A stretch of DNA of 64,000 nt from Micromonospora sp. CCTCC AA 2012012 (GTDB taxonomy: Bacteria; Actinomycetota; Actinomycetes; Mycobacteriales; Micromonosporaceae), in assembly GCF_040499845.1 (NCBI RefSeq), contig NZ_CP159342.1, positions 3,162,001 through 3,226,000 of the forward strand, read 5' to 3'. Positions 9,129-17,120 of this stretch are shown here, one piece after another. The notes beneath the pieces are model-generated. The model searched no databases, had not been told where the DNA came from, and was given only the letters and a program-made list of their open reading frames with translations. Within the stretch, counting starts at the first letter, position 1. Each line of letters starts with the position of its first letter. Both the position numbers and the translations under genes were made by a program.

Positions 9129-9316
9129 CCGGCGCCCACTGGCGCACCAGCACCCGCAGCAGCTCCAACGGCGGCGACTGCGTCGAGGTCGCCGACAACC
9201 TGCCCGGCGTCGTCGCCGTCCGCGACTCCAAGGACCGCACCGGCGGCACGCTCACCTTCCCGCCCGCCGCGTGGCAGGCGTTCGTCGGCATCCTCCGGGA
9301 GTCGCGCCGCGACTGA
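9116..9316 (+). CDS. DUF397 protein, partner of the XRE regulator
   Basis: A 66-aa protein covering the whole DUF397 domain: the W-RTSTRSSSNGGDCVEVAD core and the RDSKD motif before a C-terminal helix. Proteins of this kind, encoded beside XRE/DUF5753 regulators, are thought to modulate them in a toxin-antitoxin-like or WhiJ-like manner. The ATG lies inside the 3' end of the upstream regulator gene. Confidence 0.9.
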   Translation: MADLTGAHWRTSTRSSSNGGDCVEVADNLPGVVAVRDSKDRTGGTLTFPPAAWQAFVGILRESRRD

Positions 9317-9341
9317 CCCGCGCCCCCGGTACGGTCCGCAG

Positions 9342-9662
9342 ATGGCGTACCTCTTCCTGATCGGCGCGATCGCCGCCGAGGTGATCGGCACGAGCCTGCT
9401 CAAGGCCACCGACGGTTTCACCCGGCTCTGGCCCACCCTCGGGGTGGCGGTCGCCTACCTGTCGTCCTTCGGGCTGCTCTCCCTGACGGTCAAGGACATC
9501 CCGGTCGGCGTCGCGTACGCGATCTGGTCGGGGCTGGGCACGGCGGCCATCATGGGGATCGGCGCGGTCTTCCTCGGCGAGCCGCTGAGCGTGGTCAAGG
9601 TGATCGGGGCGGGACTGGTCATCGCCGGGGTGGTGGTGCTCAACCTCGGCGGCGCGCACTGA
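9342..9662 (+). CDS. SMR-family multidrug efflux protein
   Basis: A 106-aa integral membrane protein with four predicted helices, the standard SMR size. The essential membrane Glu is in AIAAEVIGTSLLKATDGFT (about residue 13), and the substrate-contact Trp is in YAIWSGLGTA (about residue 61). These match the EmrE/QacE branch, which exports quaternary ammonium compounds and other lipophilic cations by proton exchange. It follows the DUF397 gene by 25 bp in the same direction and might share its transcript. SMR proteins work as antiparallel dimers, so a single gene is sufficient. Confidence 0.9.
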   Translation: MAYLFLIGAIAAEVIGTSLLKATDGFTRLWPTLGVAVAYLSSFGLLSLTVKDIPVGVAYAIWSGLGTAAIMGIGAVFLGEPLSVVKVIGAGLVIAGVVVLNLGGAH

Positions 9663-9764
9663 GCCGAAACCGGGTGGACGGGCCACGGGGCGTACGCGAT
9701 GGTGGCGGTCATGGACGCGAGCGTGCCGCCCGGCGCCGGACCGCCTGGCCGGGAGGGCGGACGG

Positions 9765-10277
9765 ATGAGCGGCCTGGTGGTGCAGCGGATCCGCTGGCGC
9801 TGGACCAGTCGCGACGCCGCCGCGGCCACCCTCCGCGGCCGGCTCGATCGGACATTTCCGCTGCCGCCCCTGCCGACCGACCGGGTGGCCGTGCACGAGG
9901 TGCTGCTGGACGAGGCGACTGACTACCGGCCGGCGGAACAGGTTCGGGACGGCGAGTCGGCGGTTCGCGACGCGGGGCTCTGGGTGGCCTGGCAGGACGG
10001 CACGGCGGTGGTCGACCGGCTGCCGAGCCGGGCGTCGTTCCCGGTCCGCCGGGTCGGCACCCGCCTGTTCGCCCTCGGCGCGGGCGAGTCGGCCCGCTGG
10101 CGGGCCAACTTCCGGTTCACCGGCTGCCAGTGCGCCGCCCGCTGGTGGTACGAGGAGTGGACCGTCTCGGTGGCCCACGCCCCACCCCGACCCGACCTGT
10201 TCCGGGCGACCCGGTGGACCCGGGACCGGGACGACCGGGTGCACCTGTACGGCGGCCCGCGTCCCGGTCGCCGCTGA
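9765..10277 (+). CDS. Hypothetical protein
   Basis: A 170-aa soluble protein with no recognised domain. It is rich in Trp and Arg, with WYEEWTVSVAHA near the C-terminus and a pair of cysteines in TGCQCAARWWY. The ATG has GGGAGG about 8 nt upstream and was preferred over earlier in-frame GTG/ATG codons. No signal peptide or membrane segment is visible, and the neighbours (SMR efflux, HAD phosphatase) do not suggest a role. Confidence 0.6.
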   Translation: MSGLVVQRIRWRWTSRDAAAATLRGRLDRTFPLPPLPTDRVAVHEVLLDEATDYRPAEQVRDGESAVRDAGLWVAWQDGTAVVDRLPSRASFPVRRVGTRLFALGAGESARWRANFRFTGCQCAARWWYEEWTVSVAHAPPRPDLFRATRWTRDRDDRVHLYGGPRPGRR

Positions 10278-10352
10278 GGCTCGACCGACGGCCGTCCGGT
10301 CGCCCGGCAACCGGGCCGGCGGATCTCCGGGCCGGCGACGTACCCTGCACCG

Positions 10353-10964
10353 ATGGCCCTGATCCTGCCGCCCGGCGACTTCCGCGCGTACCTCTTCGAC
10401 TGCGACGGCACCATCGTCGACTCGATGCCGGTGCACCACCGCGCCTGGTGCGCGGCGCTGGACGAGTGGGGCTGCCCGTTCCCCGAGGACCTCTTCTACG
10501 CCTGGGGCGGCCGGCCGGTCGCCGACATCGTGGTCGACCTCAATGCGCGGCACGGGCTGGCCATGCCGGTCGACGTGGTGGCCCACCGCCGCGAGGAGCA
10601 CTACCAGCGTTTCCTGCCCGAGCTGACCGCCGTGCCGGAGGTGCTGGCGCACCTCGACCAGGCGTACGGGCGGGTGCCGTTCGCGGTCGTCTCGGGCAGC
10701 ACCCGCGAGTCGGTCACCGCCTCGCTGACCGCGCTCGGGCTGCTCGACCGGTTCGAGACGCTGGTCTGCGCCGGGGACTACGCCCGCGCCAAGCCCGACC
10801 CGGAGTGTTTCCTGCTGGCCGCGCGGCACCTCGGCGTACCGCCCGAGCACTGCCTGGTCTTCGAGGACACCGACCTCGGCGTGCGGGCCGCCACGGCGGC
10901 GGGCATGGCGTCGGTCCGCGTACCGCACCCGTCGGAGCGGGCGGCGGGGGCACGTCCGAGGTGA
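10353..10964 (+). CDS. HAD-superfamily hydrolase, beta-phosphoglucomutase-like
   Basis: A 203-aa HAD hydrolase. Motif I is FDCDGTIVDSM (nucleophile Asp near residue 16), followed by a helical cap domain of the phosphoglucomutase-like type. Motif II is VVSGSTRESV, motif III contains the Lys of ARAKPDPECF, and motif IV is VFEDTDLGVRAA. The size and cap match the class of small sugar-phosphate phosphatases or mutases; the substrate cannot be inferred. Confidence 0.85.
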   Translation: MALILPPGDFRAYLFDCDGTIVDSMPVHHRAWCAALDEWGCPFPEDLFYAWGGRPVADIVVDLNARHGLAMPVDVVAHRREEHYQRFLPELTAVPEVLAHLDQAYGRVPFAVVSGSTRESVTASLTALGLLDRFETLVCAGDYARAKPDPECFLLAARHLGVPPEHCLVFEDTDLGVRAATAAGMASVRVPHPSERAAGARPR

Positions 10965-11073
10965 CCGGCGTCGCGTGGTTCGGGACCATCGGCGGGCCGG
11001 TGGTCTTCCCGGGCTCGACGGCGGGTGACTCCCCGACCGGCAGGTGATCGCCCACCGGCGGCGGTGTAGCAGC

Positions 11074-11610
11074 ATGAGCCGGATGGAGGACCGCCTCACC
11101 ATCCGGGCCGGCGGGCCGGCGGACGCCGGCCACGTGCTGCGGCTCTTCGACGTCGCCATCGCCTGGCTGGCCGCGCGCGGCCGGACCGGCCAGTGGGGCA
11201 GCGCGCCGGCCTCGACCGACCCGGCCCGGATCGCCCAGGCGCAGGCGTGGGCCGGCGGTGGCGGCCTGCACCTGGCGCTGCGCGACGACACCGTGGTGGG
11301 CGCGCTGGTGGTGGGCACGGCGACGGCGTACGTGCCACCGGCCACCGAGCCGGAGCTGTACGTGAACCTGCTGCTCACCGACCGCGCGCACGCCGGCCTG
11401 GGGATCGGCGCGCGGCTGCTGGCGTACGCCGGGGAGCTGGCCCGCGACCGTGGCCTGGTGCTGCTGCGGGTGGACTGTTACCGGGGCGACGACCGGGCCC
11501 TGGTGCGCTTCTACGAGCGGTGCGGCTTCACCGCCACCGACCCGTTCACCGTCGAGCGGCCGGGCCGCGCACCGTGGCCGGGCCAGGTGCTCGCCCGACG
11601 GCTGGACTGA
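11074..11610 (+). CDS. GNAT-family N-acetyltransferase
   Basis: About 178 aa with one GNAT fold. The acetyl-CoA-binding motif A is LTDRAHAGLGIGARLL, followed by a Cys-containing strand (VLLRVDCYRGD) and motif B (VRFYERCGFTATDPF). The N-terminus starts LTIRAGGPADAG, the usual first strand. The start is uncertain between an ATG here and another 9 nt later; neither has a strong ribosome site. The acceptor substrate is unknown. It converges on the UBP zinc-finger gene with only 7 bp between stops. Confidence 0.82.
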   Translation: MSRMEDRLTIRAGGPADAGHVLRLFDVAIAWLAARGRTGQWGSAPASTDPARIAQAQAWAGGGGLHLALRDDTVVGALVVGTATAYVPPATEPELYVNLLLTDRAHAGLGIGARLLAYAGELARDRGLVLLRVDCYRGDDRALVRFYERCGFTATDPFTVERPGRAPWPGQVLARRLD

Positions 11611-11617
11611 GCGCCGC

Positions 11618-11875
11618 TCAGCCGATCTCCTCGTCGACGTAGCACCAGCGCCAGGACTCCCCCGGCTGGATGGACCGGATCACCGGGTGCCCGCTCGACT
11701 CGAAGTGCTTCGTCGCGTGCTGGTAGGGCGAGGAGTCGCAGCAGCCGACGTGCCCGCAGCTCAGGCAGGCGCGCAGGTGCACCCAGTCGTCGTTGCCGAC
11801 GGCCACGCAGTCCGGGCACTCGTCGGGGGTCTTCGGCTCGGCCAGGCCCGGCTCGGCCAGATGCGGACAGCTCAT
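11618..11875 (-). CDS. UBP-type zinc-finger protein
   Basis: An 85-aa protein that is entirely a ZnF-UBP domain: CPH near the start, CPDC, CLSCGHVGCC, and the H-x3-H-x5-GHP segment in HATKHFESSGHPVI. In eukaryotes the fold binds the ubiquitin C-terminus; actinobacteria have free-standing versions of unknown function, often next to cation/proton antiporters or deubiquitinase-like genes. Here it follows the antiporter gene by 28 bp, with its own GGGAGG ribosome site in the gap, so the two are probably one operon. Confidence 0.88.
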   Translation of the reverse strand: MSCPHLAEPGLAEPKTPDECPDCVAVGNDDWVHLRACLSCGHVGCCDSSPYQHATKHFESSGHPVIRSIQPGESWRWCYVDEEIG

Positions 11876-11903
11876 CGGTCATCCTCCCGCTCGCGTCGGC
11901 GGC

Positions 11904-13484
11904 TCACTCGTCGGTCACCTGGCGCAGCAACGACTCCTCCAGGTCCAGGTCACGGTAGGCCCGGACCAGCGCCTCCTCGGGGATCCGGCCCGAGTCGCGG
12001 GCGGCCCGGAACACCTCCCGCTCGGCGTCGATCATCTCCTGCCGCAGCCGACCGTACGCCTGGGACGGGGTCTCCCGGTCGGTGCCCCCCAACCGCTCCC
12101 AGGCCAGGTTGGTGCGGTTCTGCACGAGCCCGCGCAGCCGCTCCACGACGGCCGGGGGCGCCCCCTCGGCGAGCGCGTCGAGGCGTTCCCGGGCGGCCCG
12201 GCTGGCCTGCTGCTGCACCGCGGCGGCCGACAGCGCGTCCTGCACCGGGTCGTCGGCCGGGATCCTGAGCCGCCGGGCGACGGCGGGCAGGGTGGCGCCC
12301 TGCCCGACCAGCGTCACCACGATCACCGCGAAGGCGAGCCAGATGAACAGCTGCCGCTGGTAGGGGCGGTCGGCGGCCAGGGTGAGCGGCAGGGCGAGCG
12401 CGGCGGCGAGGGTGACCACGCCGCGCATGCCGGCCCAGCCGATGACGATCGGCACCTGCACCGGCGGGGCCGGGTCCCGGTGGCGGACCCGGGGCACGAG
12501 CCGCGCCAGGTAGGTGGCGGGGAAGAGCCAGACGAACCGGGCCAGGAAGACCGCCGCGACCACCGCGGCCGTGATGCCGGCCAGGAAGCCGAACGGCTCG
12601 TTCAGGTCGCGGACCACCTCGCGCAGTTGCAGGCCGACCAGCAGGAAGACCAGCCCTTCCAGCAGGAAGCGGGTGAGCCGCCAGAACGCGCCGATCTGGA
12701 GCCGGGACTCGGCGGACATCAGCAGCGGCATCTTGTGGCCGATGCCCAGCCCGGTCACCACCACGGCGACCACCCCGGAGGCGTGGATCTCCTCGGCGGC
12801 GAAGACCACCGCGAAGGGCACGATCAGCGACAGCGCGTTGTCCAGCACCGGGTCGGTGATCCGCTTGTGCAGGAACCCGAAGACGACCACGCCGAGCAGG
12901 CCGACCAGGATGCCGCCGCCGGTGGCGACCAGCACCTCGCGGCCCACCTCGCCGACGCTCACCCCGCCGCCGGTGGCGGTGGCCGCGACGATCGCGACCC
13001 GCAGCAGCACCAGCGCGGTCGCGTCGTTGACCAGGCTCTCCCCCTCCAGGATGGTGACGATCCGGCGGGGCAGCCCGACCCGCCGGGCCACCGCGGTGGC
13101 GGCGACCGCGTCGGGCGGCGCGACCACCGCGCCGAGGGCCAGGCAGATGGCGTACGGCAGGTCGGGCAGGAACAGGTGCAGCACGGTGCCCACCACGAAG
13201 GCGGTGAAGATCACCAGCCCGACGGCGAGCAGCAGGATCGGGCGCAGGTTGAGCTTGAACGCCGGCACCGACGTCTCCAGGGCCGCCACATAGAGCAGCG
13301 GCGGCAGGATGCCCACCAGCACCAGGTCGGGGTCGAGGCGGATCTGCGGGAAGCCGGGGACGAAGGAGAGGGCGAGGCCGAGGACGACCAGCAGGATCGG
13401 CGCGAGCAGGCCCAGCCGTCGGGCCAGCGCCGCACCGAACGTCGCGATCGCCAGGACGACCACGACCTCGAAGAGAGCTTCCAT
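11904..13484 (-). CDS. Na+/H+ antiporter, CPA1 (NhaP) family
   Basis: A 526-aa membrane protein with about 12 helices (roughly residues 1-400) and a cytosolic C-terminal helical tail of about 120 aa. The conserved CPA1 core is visible: AVVAPPDAVAATAVARR, and further on ESLVNDATALVLLR with the ion-binding Asp. It would exchange Na+ or K+ for protons in pH and salt homeostasis. The ATG was chosen because the hydrophobic first helix (FEVVVVLAIATFGAALARR) begins right after it; upstream sequence does not look like protein. It probably forms an operon with the UBP zinc finger. Confidence 0.9.
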   Translation of the reverse strand: MEALFEVVVVLAIATFGAALARRLGLLAPILLVVLGLALSFVPGFPQIRLDPDLVLVGILPPLLYVAALETSVPAFKLNLRPILLLAVGLVIFTAFVVGTVLHLFLPDLPYAICLALGAVVAPPDAVAATAVARRVGLPRRIVTILEGESLVNDATALVLLRVAIVAATATGGGVSVGEVGREVLVATGGGILVGLLGVVVFGFLHKRITDPVLDNALSLIVPFAVVFAAEEIHASGVVAVVVTGLGIGHKMPLLMSAESRLQIGAFWRLTRFLLEGLVFLLVGLQLREVVRDLNEPFGFLAGITAAVVAAVFLARFVWLFPATYLARLVPRVRHRDPAPPVQVPIVIGWAGMRGVVTLAAALALPLTLAADRPYQRQLFIWLAFAVIVVTLVGQGATLPAVARRLRIPADDPVQDALSAAAVQQQASRAARERLDALAEGAPPAVVERLRGLVQNRTNLAWERLGGTDRETPSQAYGRLRQEMIDAEREVFRAARDSGRIPEEALVRAYRDLDLEESLLRQVTDE

Positions 13485-13521
13485 GGGGTACGAGCCTAGG
13501 CCGGACGGGTTTCCGGCCCGG

Positions 13522-14487
13522 TCAGCCGGTCGTCCGCAGTTTCGGCAGCACCTCGGTGCCGAAGGTGTCGATGAACGCCCGCTGCTCCTGCCCGACGTGG
13601 TGCAGGGCGATCTGGTCGAAGCCCAGTTCCAGGTACTCCTCCAGCCAGCCGACGTGCCGGCCCGGGTCGGCGGAGACGTTGACCGTGGAGGTGACCTTTT
13701 CCAGCGGCACGTCCTCGCTGACGGTGTCGAAGTGCTCGGCGGTGTCCAGGTCCCAGCAGACCGGCGGGGCGAAGACGTTGCTGCGCCACTGGTCGTACGC
13801 GATCGCCTCGGCCTCGGCCTGGTCGGGCGCCCAGCTGACGTGCACCTGGAGGTGCAGCGGCCCCCGGCCACCGGCGTCCCGGTACGCGTCGATCATCTGC
13901 CGCAGGTGGTCCACGGGCGCGTTGACGGTGATCAGGCCGTCGGCCCACTCGGCGCACCAGCGGGCGGTGGCGACGCTGACCGCCGCGCCGATCAGCGCCG
14001 GCGGCTGCTCGGGGCGGGTCCAGAGCTTCGCCCGGTCCACGGTGACCAGCCCGTCGTGGCTGACCTCCTCGCCGGCCAGCAGGGCCCGGATGACGTCGAC
14101 GCACTCGCGCAGCCGGGCGTTGCGCAGCTCCTTGCGCGGCCAGCCGTCGCCGGTGATGTGCTCGTTGCTCGCCTCGCCGGTGCCCAGCGCCGCCCAGAAC
14201 CGGCCCGGGTACATGGCGCCGAGGGTGCCGATGGCCTGCGCGATGATCGCCGGGTGGTAGCGCTGACCGGGCGCGTTGACCACGCCGAACGGCAGGTTGG
14301 TGGCCTGGAGCGCGGCACCGAGCCAGGACCAGGCGAACCCGGACTGGCCCTGCCGGGCGCTCCACGGCGAGAAGTGGTCCGAGGACATGGCGGCGTCGAA
14401 GCCGGCCCGCTCGGCGTGGACCACCGCCTTCAGCAGCTCGGCCGGATGGATCTGCTCGTGCGAGGCGTGGAAACCGAACACCGTCAT
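13522..14487 (-). CDS. LLM-class flavin-dependent oxidoreductase (TIGR03885-like)
   Basis: A 321-aa luciferase-like TIM-barrel protein. The N-terminus (GFHASHEQIHPAELL), SDHFSPWSARQGQSGFAW and NAPGQRYHPAIIAQAI match the group described as probable non-F420, FMN-type LLM oxidoreductases, as I recall it; the cofactor is therefore uncertain between FMN and F420. The substrate is unknown. It follows the aldehyde dehydrogenase gene by 41 bp in the same direction. Its start codon lies within an 18-bp perfect inverted repeat whose loop holds the AGGGAG ribosome site, which suggests control of translation initiation. Confidence 0.88.
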   Translation of the reverse strand: MTVFGFHASHEQIHPAELLKAVVHAERAGFDAAMSSDHFSPWSARQGQSGFAWSWLGAALQATNLPFGVVNAPGQRYHPAIIAQAIGTLGAMYPGRFWAALGTGEASNEHITGDGWPRKELRNARLRECVDVIRALLAGEEVSHDGLVTVDRAKLWTRPEQPPALIGAAVSVATARWCAEWADGLITVNAPVDHLRQMIDAYRDAGGRGPLHLQVHVSWAPDQAEAEAIAYDQWRSNVFAPPVCWDLDTAEHFDTVSEDVPLEKVTSTVNVSADPGRHVGWLEEYLELGFDQIALHHVGQEQRAFIDTFGTEVLPKLRTTG

Positions 14488-14519
14488 GGGCGCACTCCCT
14501 ACCCATGACGGTGTTCGGT
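14473..14519 (-). promoter_or_regulatory. 18-bp inverted repeat burying the LLM gene start codon
   Basis: Positions 14473-14490 pair perfectly with 14502-14519 around an 11-nt loop. In the leftward mRNA the loop reads TAGGGAGTGCG, so the Shine-Dalgarno is unpaired while the ATG and next four codons are in the stem. The upstream arm is an exact inverted copy of the gene's first codons and contains an extra, out-of-frame ATG. Confidence 0.8.
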
Positions 14520-14528
14520 CAACCGCGA

Positions 14529-15941
14529 CTACTCGGAGTGCGCGCCGGCGCCCGCGCCGGCCTCACCCTCGCCGATCCAGACGGTCTTGGTGTTGCAGAA
14601 CTCCCGCATGCCGACGGCCGACAGCTCGCGGCCGTAGCCGGAGTTCTTCACGCCGCCGAACGGCAGTTCCGGATAGGACGTGGTCATGCCGTTGATGAAG
14701 ACGTTCCCGGCGTCGAGGTCGGTGGCGAAGCGCTCCTGCTCGGCGGGGTCGGTGGTCCAGGCGTTGGAGCCCAGCCCGAAGCTGGTGCCGTTGGCGATCT
14801 CGATCGCCTCCTCGTACGACGACGCTCGGTAGAGGCCGGCGACCGGGCCGAAGACCTCCTCGGACCACATCCGCATCTCCGGCCGCAGGTCGGTGACGAC
14901 GGTCGGCGGGTAGTACCAGCCCTCGCCGTCGGGCTTCTCGCCGCCGCAGAGGATGGTCGCGCCGTTGTCCACCGCGTCCTGCACCTGGGCGTGGATCTCG
15001 TCCCGGCCGCGTTCGCTGGCCAGCGGCCCGACGTCGGTGTCGGCGTCCATCGGGTCACCGACGCGCAGCGCCGACATCCGGGCGGCGAACTTCTCGGCGA
15101 AGGCGTCGAAGACGTCGGTGTGCACGATGAACCGCTTCGCGGCGATGCAGGACTGTCCGTTGTTCTGGCAGCGGGCGGTGGTGGCCACCTCGGCGGCCTT
15201 GTCCAGGTCGGCCGAGGGCATCACCACGAACGGGTCGCTGCCGCCCAGTTCCAGCACGGTCTTCTTCAACTCACGGCCGGCGATCTGGGCGATCGAGCGG
15301 CCGGCCCCCTCGCTGCCGGTGAGCGTGGCGGCCCGGACCCGGGGGTCGCTGAGGATGCGGTCCACCGCGTCGGAGCCGACCAGCAGGGTGCTGAAGGCGC
15401 CCTCCGGGAAGCCGGCCCGGCGGAACACGTCCTCCAGATAGAGCGCCGTCTGCGGCACGTTGGAGGCGTGCTTGAGCAGCCCGGTGTTGCCGGCCATCAG
15501 GGCCGGCGCGGCGAAGCGCATGACCTGCCAGAGCGGGAAGTTCCACGGCATCACCGCGAGGACCGGTCCGATCGGCTGGTAGCGGACGAACGCCCGCCGC
15601 GCCTTGACCGCCCCGGCGTCGGCGGGCTCGTCGGCGAGCATCCGCTCGGCGTGGGCGGCATAGAAGCGGCAGGCGGTGGCGCACTTGGTCACCTCCGCCT
15701 TCGCCGCCGCGTACGTCTTGCCCATCTCGGTGGTCATCAGCCGGGCGGTCTCGTCGCACTCGGCGTCGAGCAGGTCGGCCGCGGCGGTGAGCCACTGCCC
15801 CCGCTGGGCGACGGAGGTGCCGTGCAGCTGGCGGAAGGCCTGGTCGGCCCGGGCGATGGCGGCGTCGATCTGCTCGTCCGACATCGGGTCGTACGACTTC
15901 AGCACCTGTCCGGTGGCGGGGTTGGTGGTGGCGATGGACAT
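14529..15941 (-). CDS. NAD(P)-dependent aldehyde dehydrogenase, succinate-semialdehyde type
   Basis: A 470-aa aldehyde dehydrogenase oxidising an aldehyde to an acid. The catalytic Cys is residue 265 in QNNGQSCIAAKRF and the general-base Glu is near 231 in LELGGSDPF. The Rossmann segment has LTGSEGAGRSIAQIAG and the oxyanion Asn is in MPWNFPLWQVMR. The overall pattern, including YQPIGPVLAVMPWNFP and the NNGQSC context, is closest to the short GabD/Sad group (succinate-semialdehyde dehydrogenase), but substrate cannot be proven. A ribosome site (AGGAG) precedes the ATG. The LLM oxidoreductase follows downstream. Confidence 0.88.
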   Translation of the reverse strand: MSIATTNPATGQVLKSYDPMSDEQIDAAIARADQAFRQLHGTSVAQRGQWLTAAADLLDAECDETARLMTTEMGKTYAAAKAEVTKCATACRFYAAHAERMLADEPADAGAVKARRAFVRYQPIGPVLAVMPWNFPLWQVMRFAAPALMAGNTGLLKHASNVPQTALYLEDVFRRAGFPEGAFSTLLVGSDAVDRILSDPRVRAATLTGSEGAGRSIAQIAGRELKKTVLELGGSDPFVVMPSADLDKAAEVATTARCQNNGQSCIAAKRFIVHTDVFDAFAEKFAARMSALRVGDPMDADTDVGPLASERGRDEIHAQVQDAVDNGATILCGGEKPDGEGWYYPPTVVTDLRPEMRMWSEEVFGPVAGLYRASSYEEAIEIANGTSFGLGSNAWTTDPAEQERFATDLDAGNVFINGMTTSYPELPFGGVKNSGYGRELSAVGMREFCNTKTVWIGEGEAGAGAGAHSE

Positions 15942-15953
15942 CTCGTACTCCTG

Positions 15954-16217
15954 TCACTCGAAGAGCGAGTGGTGCGCGCCCGGCTCCTCGCGACGGCGGG
16001 CGACCCGACGGCGCTGGACGACGACCAGGTCGACCACGGCCACGACGGCGAACAGGGCGCAGAGCACGCCGAGCCACGCCACGTGGACCCGGAACGCCCA
16101 CACCGCGAAGACGGTCATGGTGACCAGGCCGAACGCCGCCAGCGCCAGCCGGAGGTTCAGGGCGCTGTACGCGTGGCCGACCGTGCCGCGGGCACGCCGG
16201 GGCTGCGATCTCGTCAT
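15954..16217 (-). CDS. Small membrane protein, DUF6343-like
   Basis: An 87-aa protein with a basic N-terminus (SQPRRARGTVGHAYSALNLR), two hydrophobic helices (about residues 25-43 and 47-67) and a basic tail QRRRVARRRE. This layout and the N-terminal motif resemble the actinobacterial DUF6343 family, whose function is unknown. It ends 13 bp before the aldehyde dehydrogenase start and is on the same strand, so co-transcription is likely. Confidence 0.65.
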   Translation of the reverse strand: MTRSQPRRARGTVGHAYSALNLRLALAAFGLVTMTVFAVWAFRVHVAWLGVLCALFAVVAVVDLVVVQRRRVARRREEPGAHHSLFE

Positions 16218-16388
16218 CCTCGAGGGCTACCCCCGCAGCGGCGGCGCTAACCGGTCGGCGACCGATGCGGGGCGCCCGGTGATCCCGGCCACGGAGCGGG
16301 TATCCGGCGGATGCGCGGGCCGGTGCGTTGCGTTACACCCCAGCGCCAGGACCGGGCCCACACCGGCGACGGCGGGGAGGATGCACGC

Positions 16389-17003
16389 ATGACCACGACC
16401 CACGCGGTACCGGTGACCGTCGCCATCGCCCGGCGCGCGGATCCCGCCCGCGCCCACGAGATGGTGGCCTGGATGCGGGCCGGCACCGGGCTGGCCGAGA
16501 CCTTTCCCGGTTTCCTCGGCGCCGGCTGGGTGCAGAACGCGCCCGGCTCGCCGGAGTGGCACATGCTCTACCGCTTCGCCGACCACGAGACGCTGAGCCG
16601 GTGGGAGGAGTCCCCGCAGCGGCACTGGTGGCTCACCTCGGCGCAGGGCATCGTCGAGCACACCCGGGTGGAGCGCCGCACCGGCATCGAGGGCTGGTTC
16701 GACCCGCCGGCCGACCACGTGGTGGAGGTGCTGCCCGCCGGGGACGCCGAGCCGGCCGTGCCGGTCACCCCGCCCCGGTGGAAGCAGGCGGTGACGATCT
16801 GGCTGGCGTTCTTTCCGTTGAGCCTGACCGCGACGCTGCTCACCGCCCGTTTCATCGCCGACGTCCCACTGGCGCTGCGGACCCTGCTGATGACGCTCTG
16901 CCTGACCCCGCTGATGACCTACCTGGTGCTGCCCCGGATCACCCGGGCGCTGCACTGGTGGTTGCACGGGCAGCCGGCGCCGTGGCGTGCCCGGCGCGCA
17001 TAG
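16389..17003 (+). CDS. Membrane-anchored ABM-fold (antibiotic biosynthesis monooxygenase-like) protein
   Basis: A 204-aa protein. Residues about 8-100 form an ABM ferredoxin-like domain (TFPGFLGAGWV, then a WHMLYRFADHETLSRWEES segment). Two hydrophobic helices follow, about 135-160 and 165-190. The domain plus two-helix architecture is known in bacteria, but its substrate is not. The ATG has GGGAGG about 7 nt upstream. It stands alone between divergent and downstream genes of unrelated function. Confidence 0.82.
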   Translation: MTTTHAVPVTVAIARRADPARAHEMVAWMRAGTGLAETFPGFLGAGWVQNAPGSPEWHMLYRFADHETLSRWEESPQRHWWLTSAQGIVEHTRVERRTGIEGWFDPPADHVVEVLPAGDAEPAVPVTPPRWKQAVTIWLAFFPLSLTATLLTARFIADVPLALRTLLMTLCLTPLMTYLVLPRITRALHWWLHGQPAPWRARRA

Positions 17004-17120
17004 CACGTCAACTTTAACGATGGTGGTCGATGCCGGATAGGCGACACGAGCGCACCGCCGGACCCCGGTGGACGCGTAGGGTCGATCTTCCGTAGCTCCG
17101 CGCGGGACGGGGAGATCACC

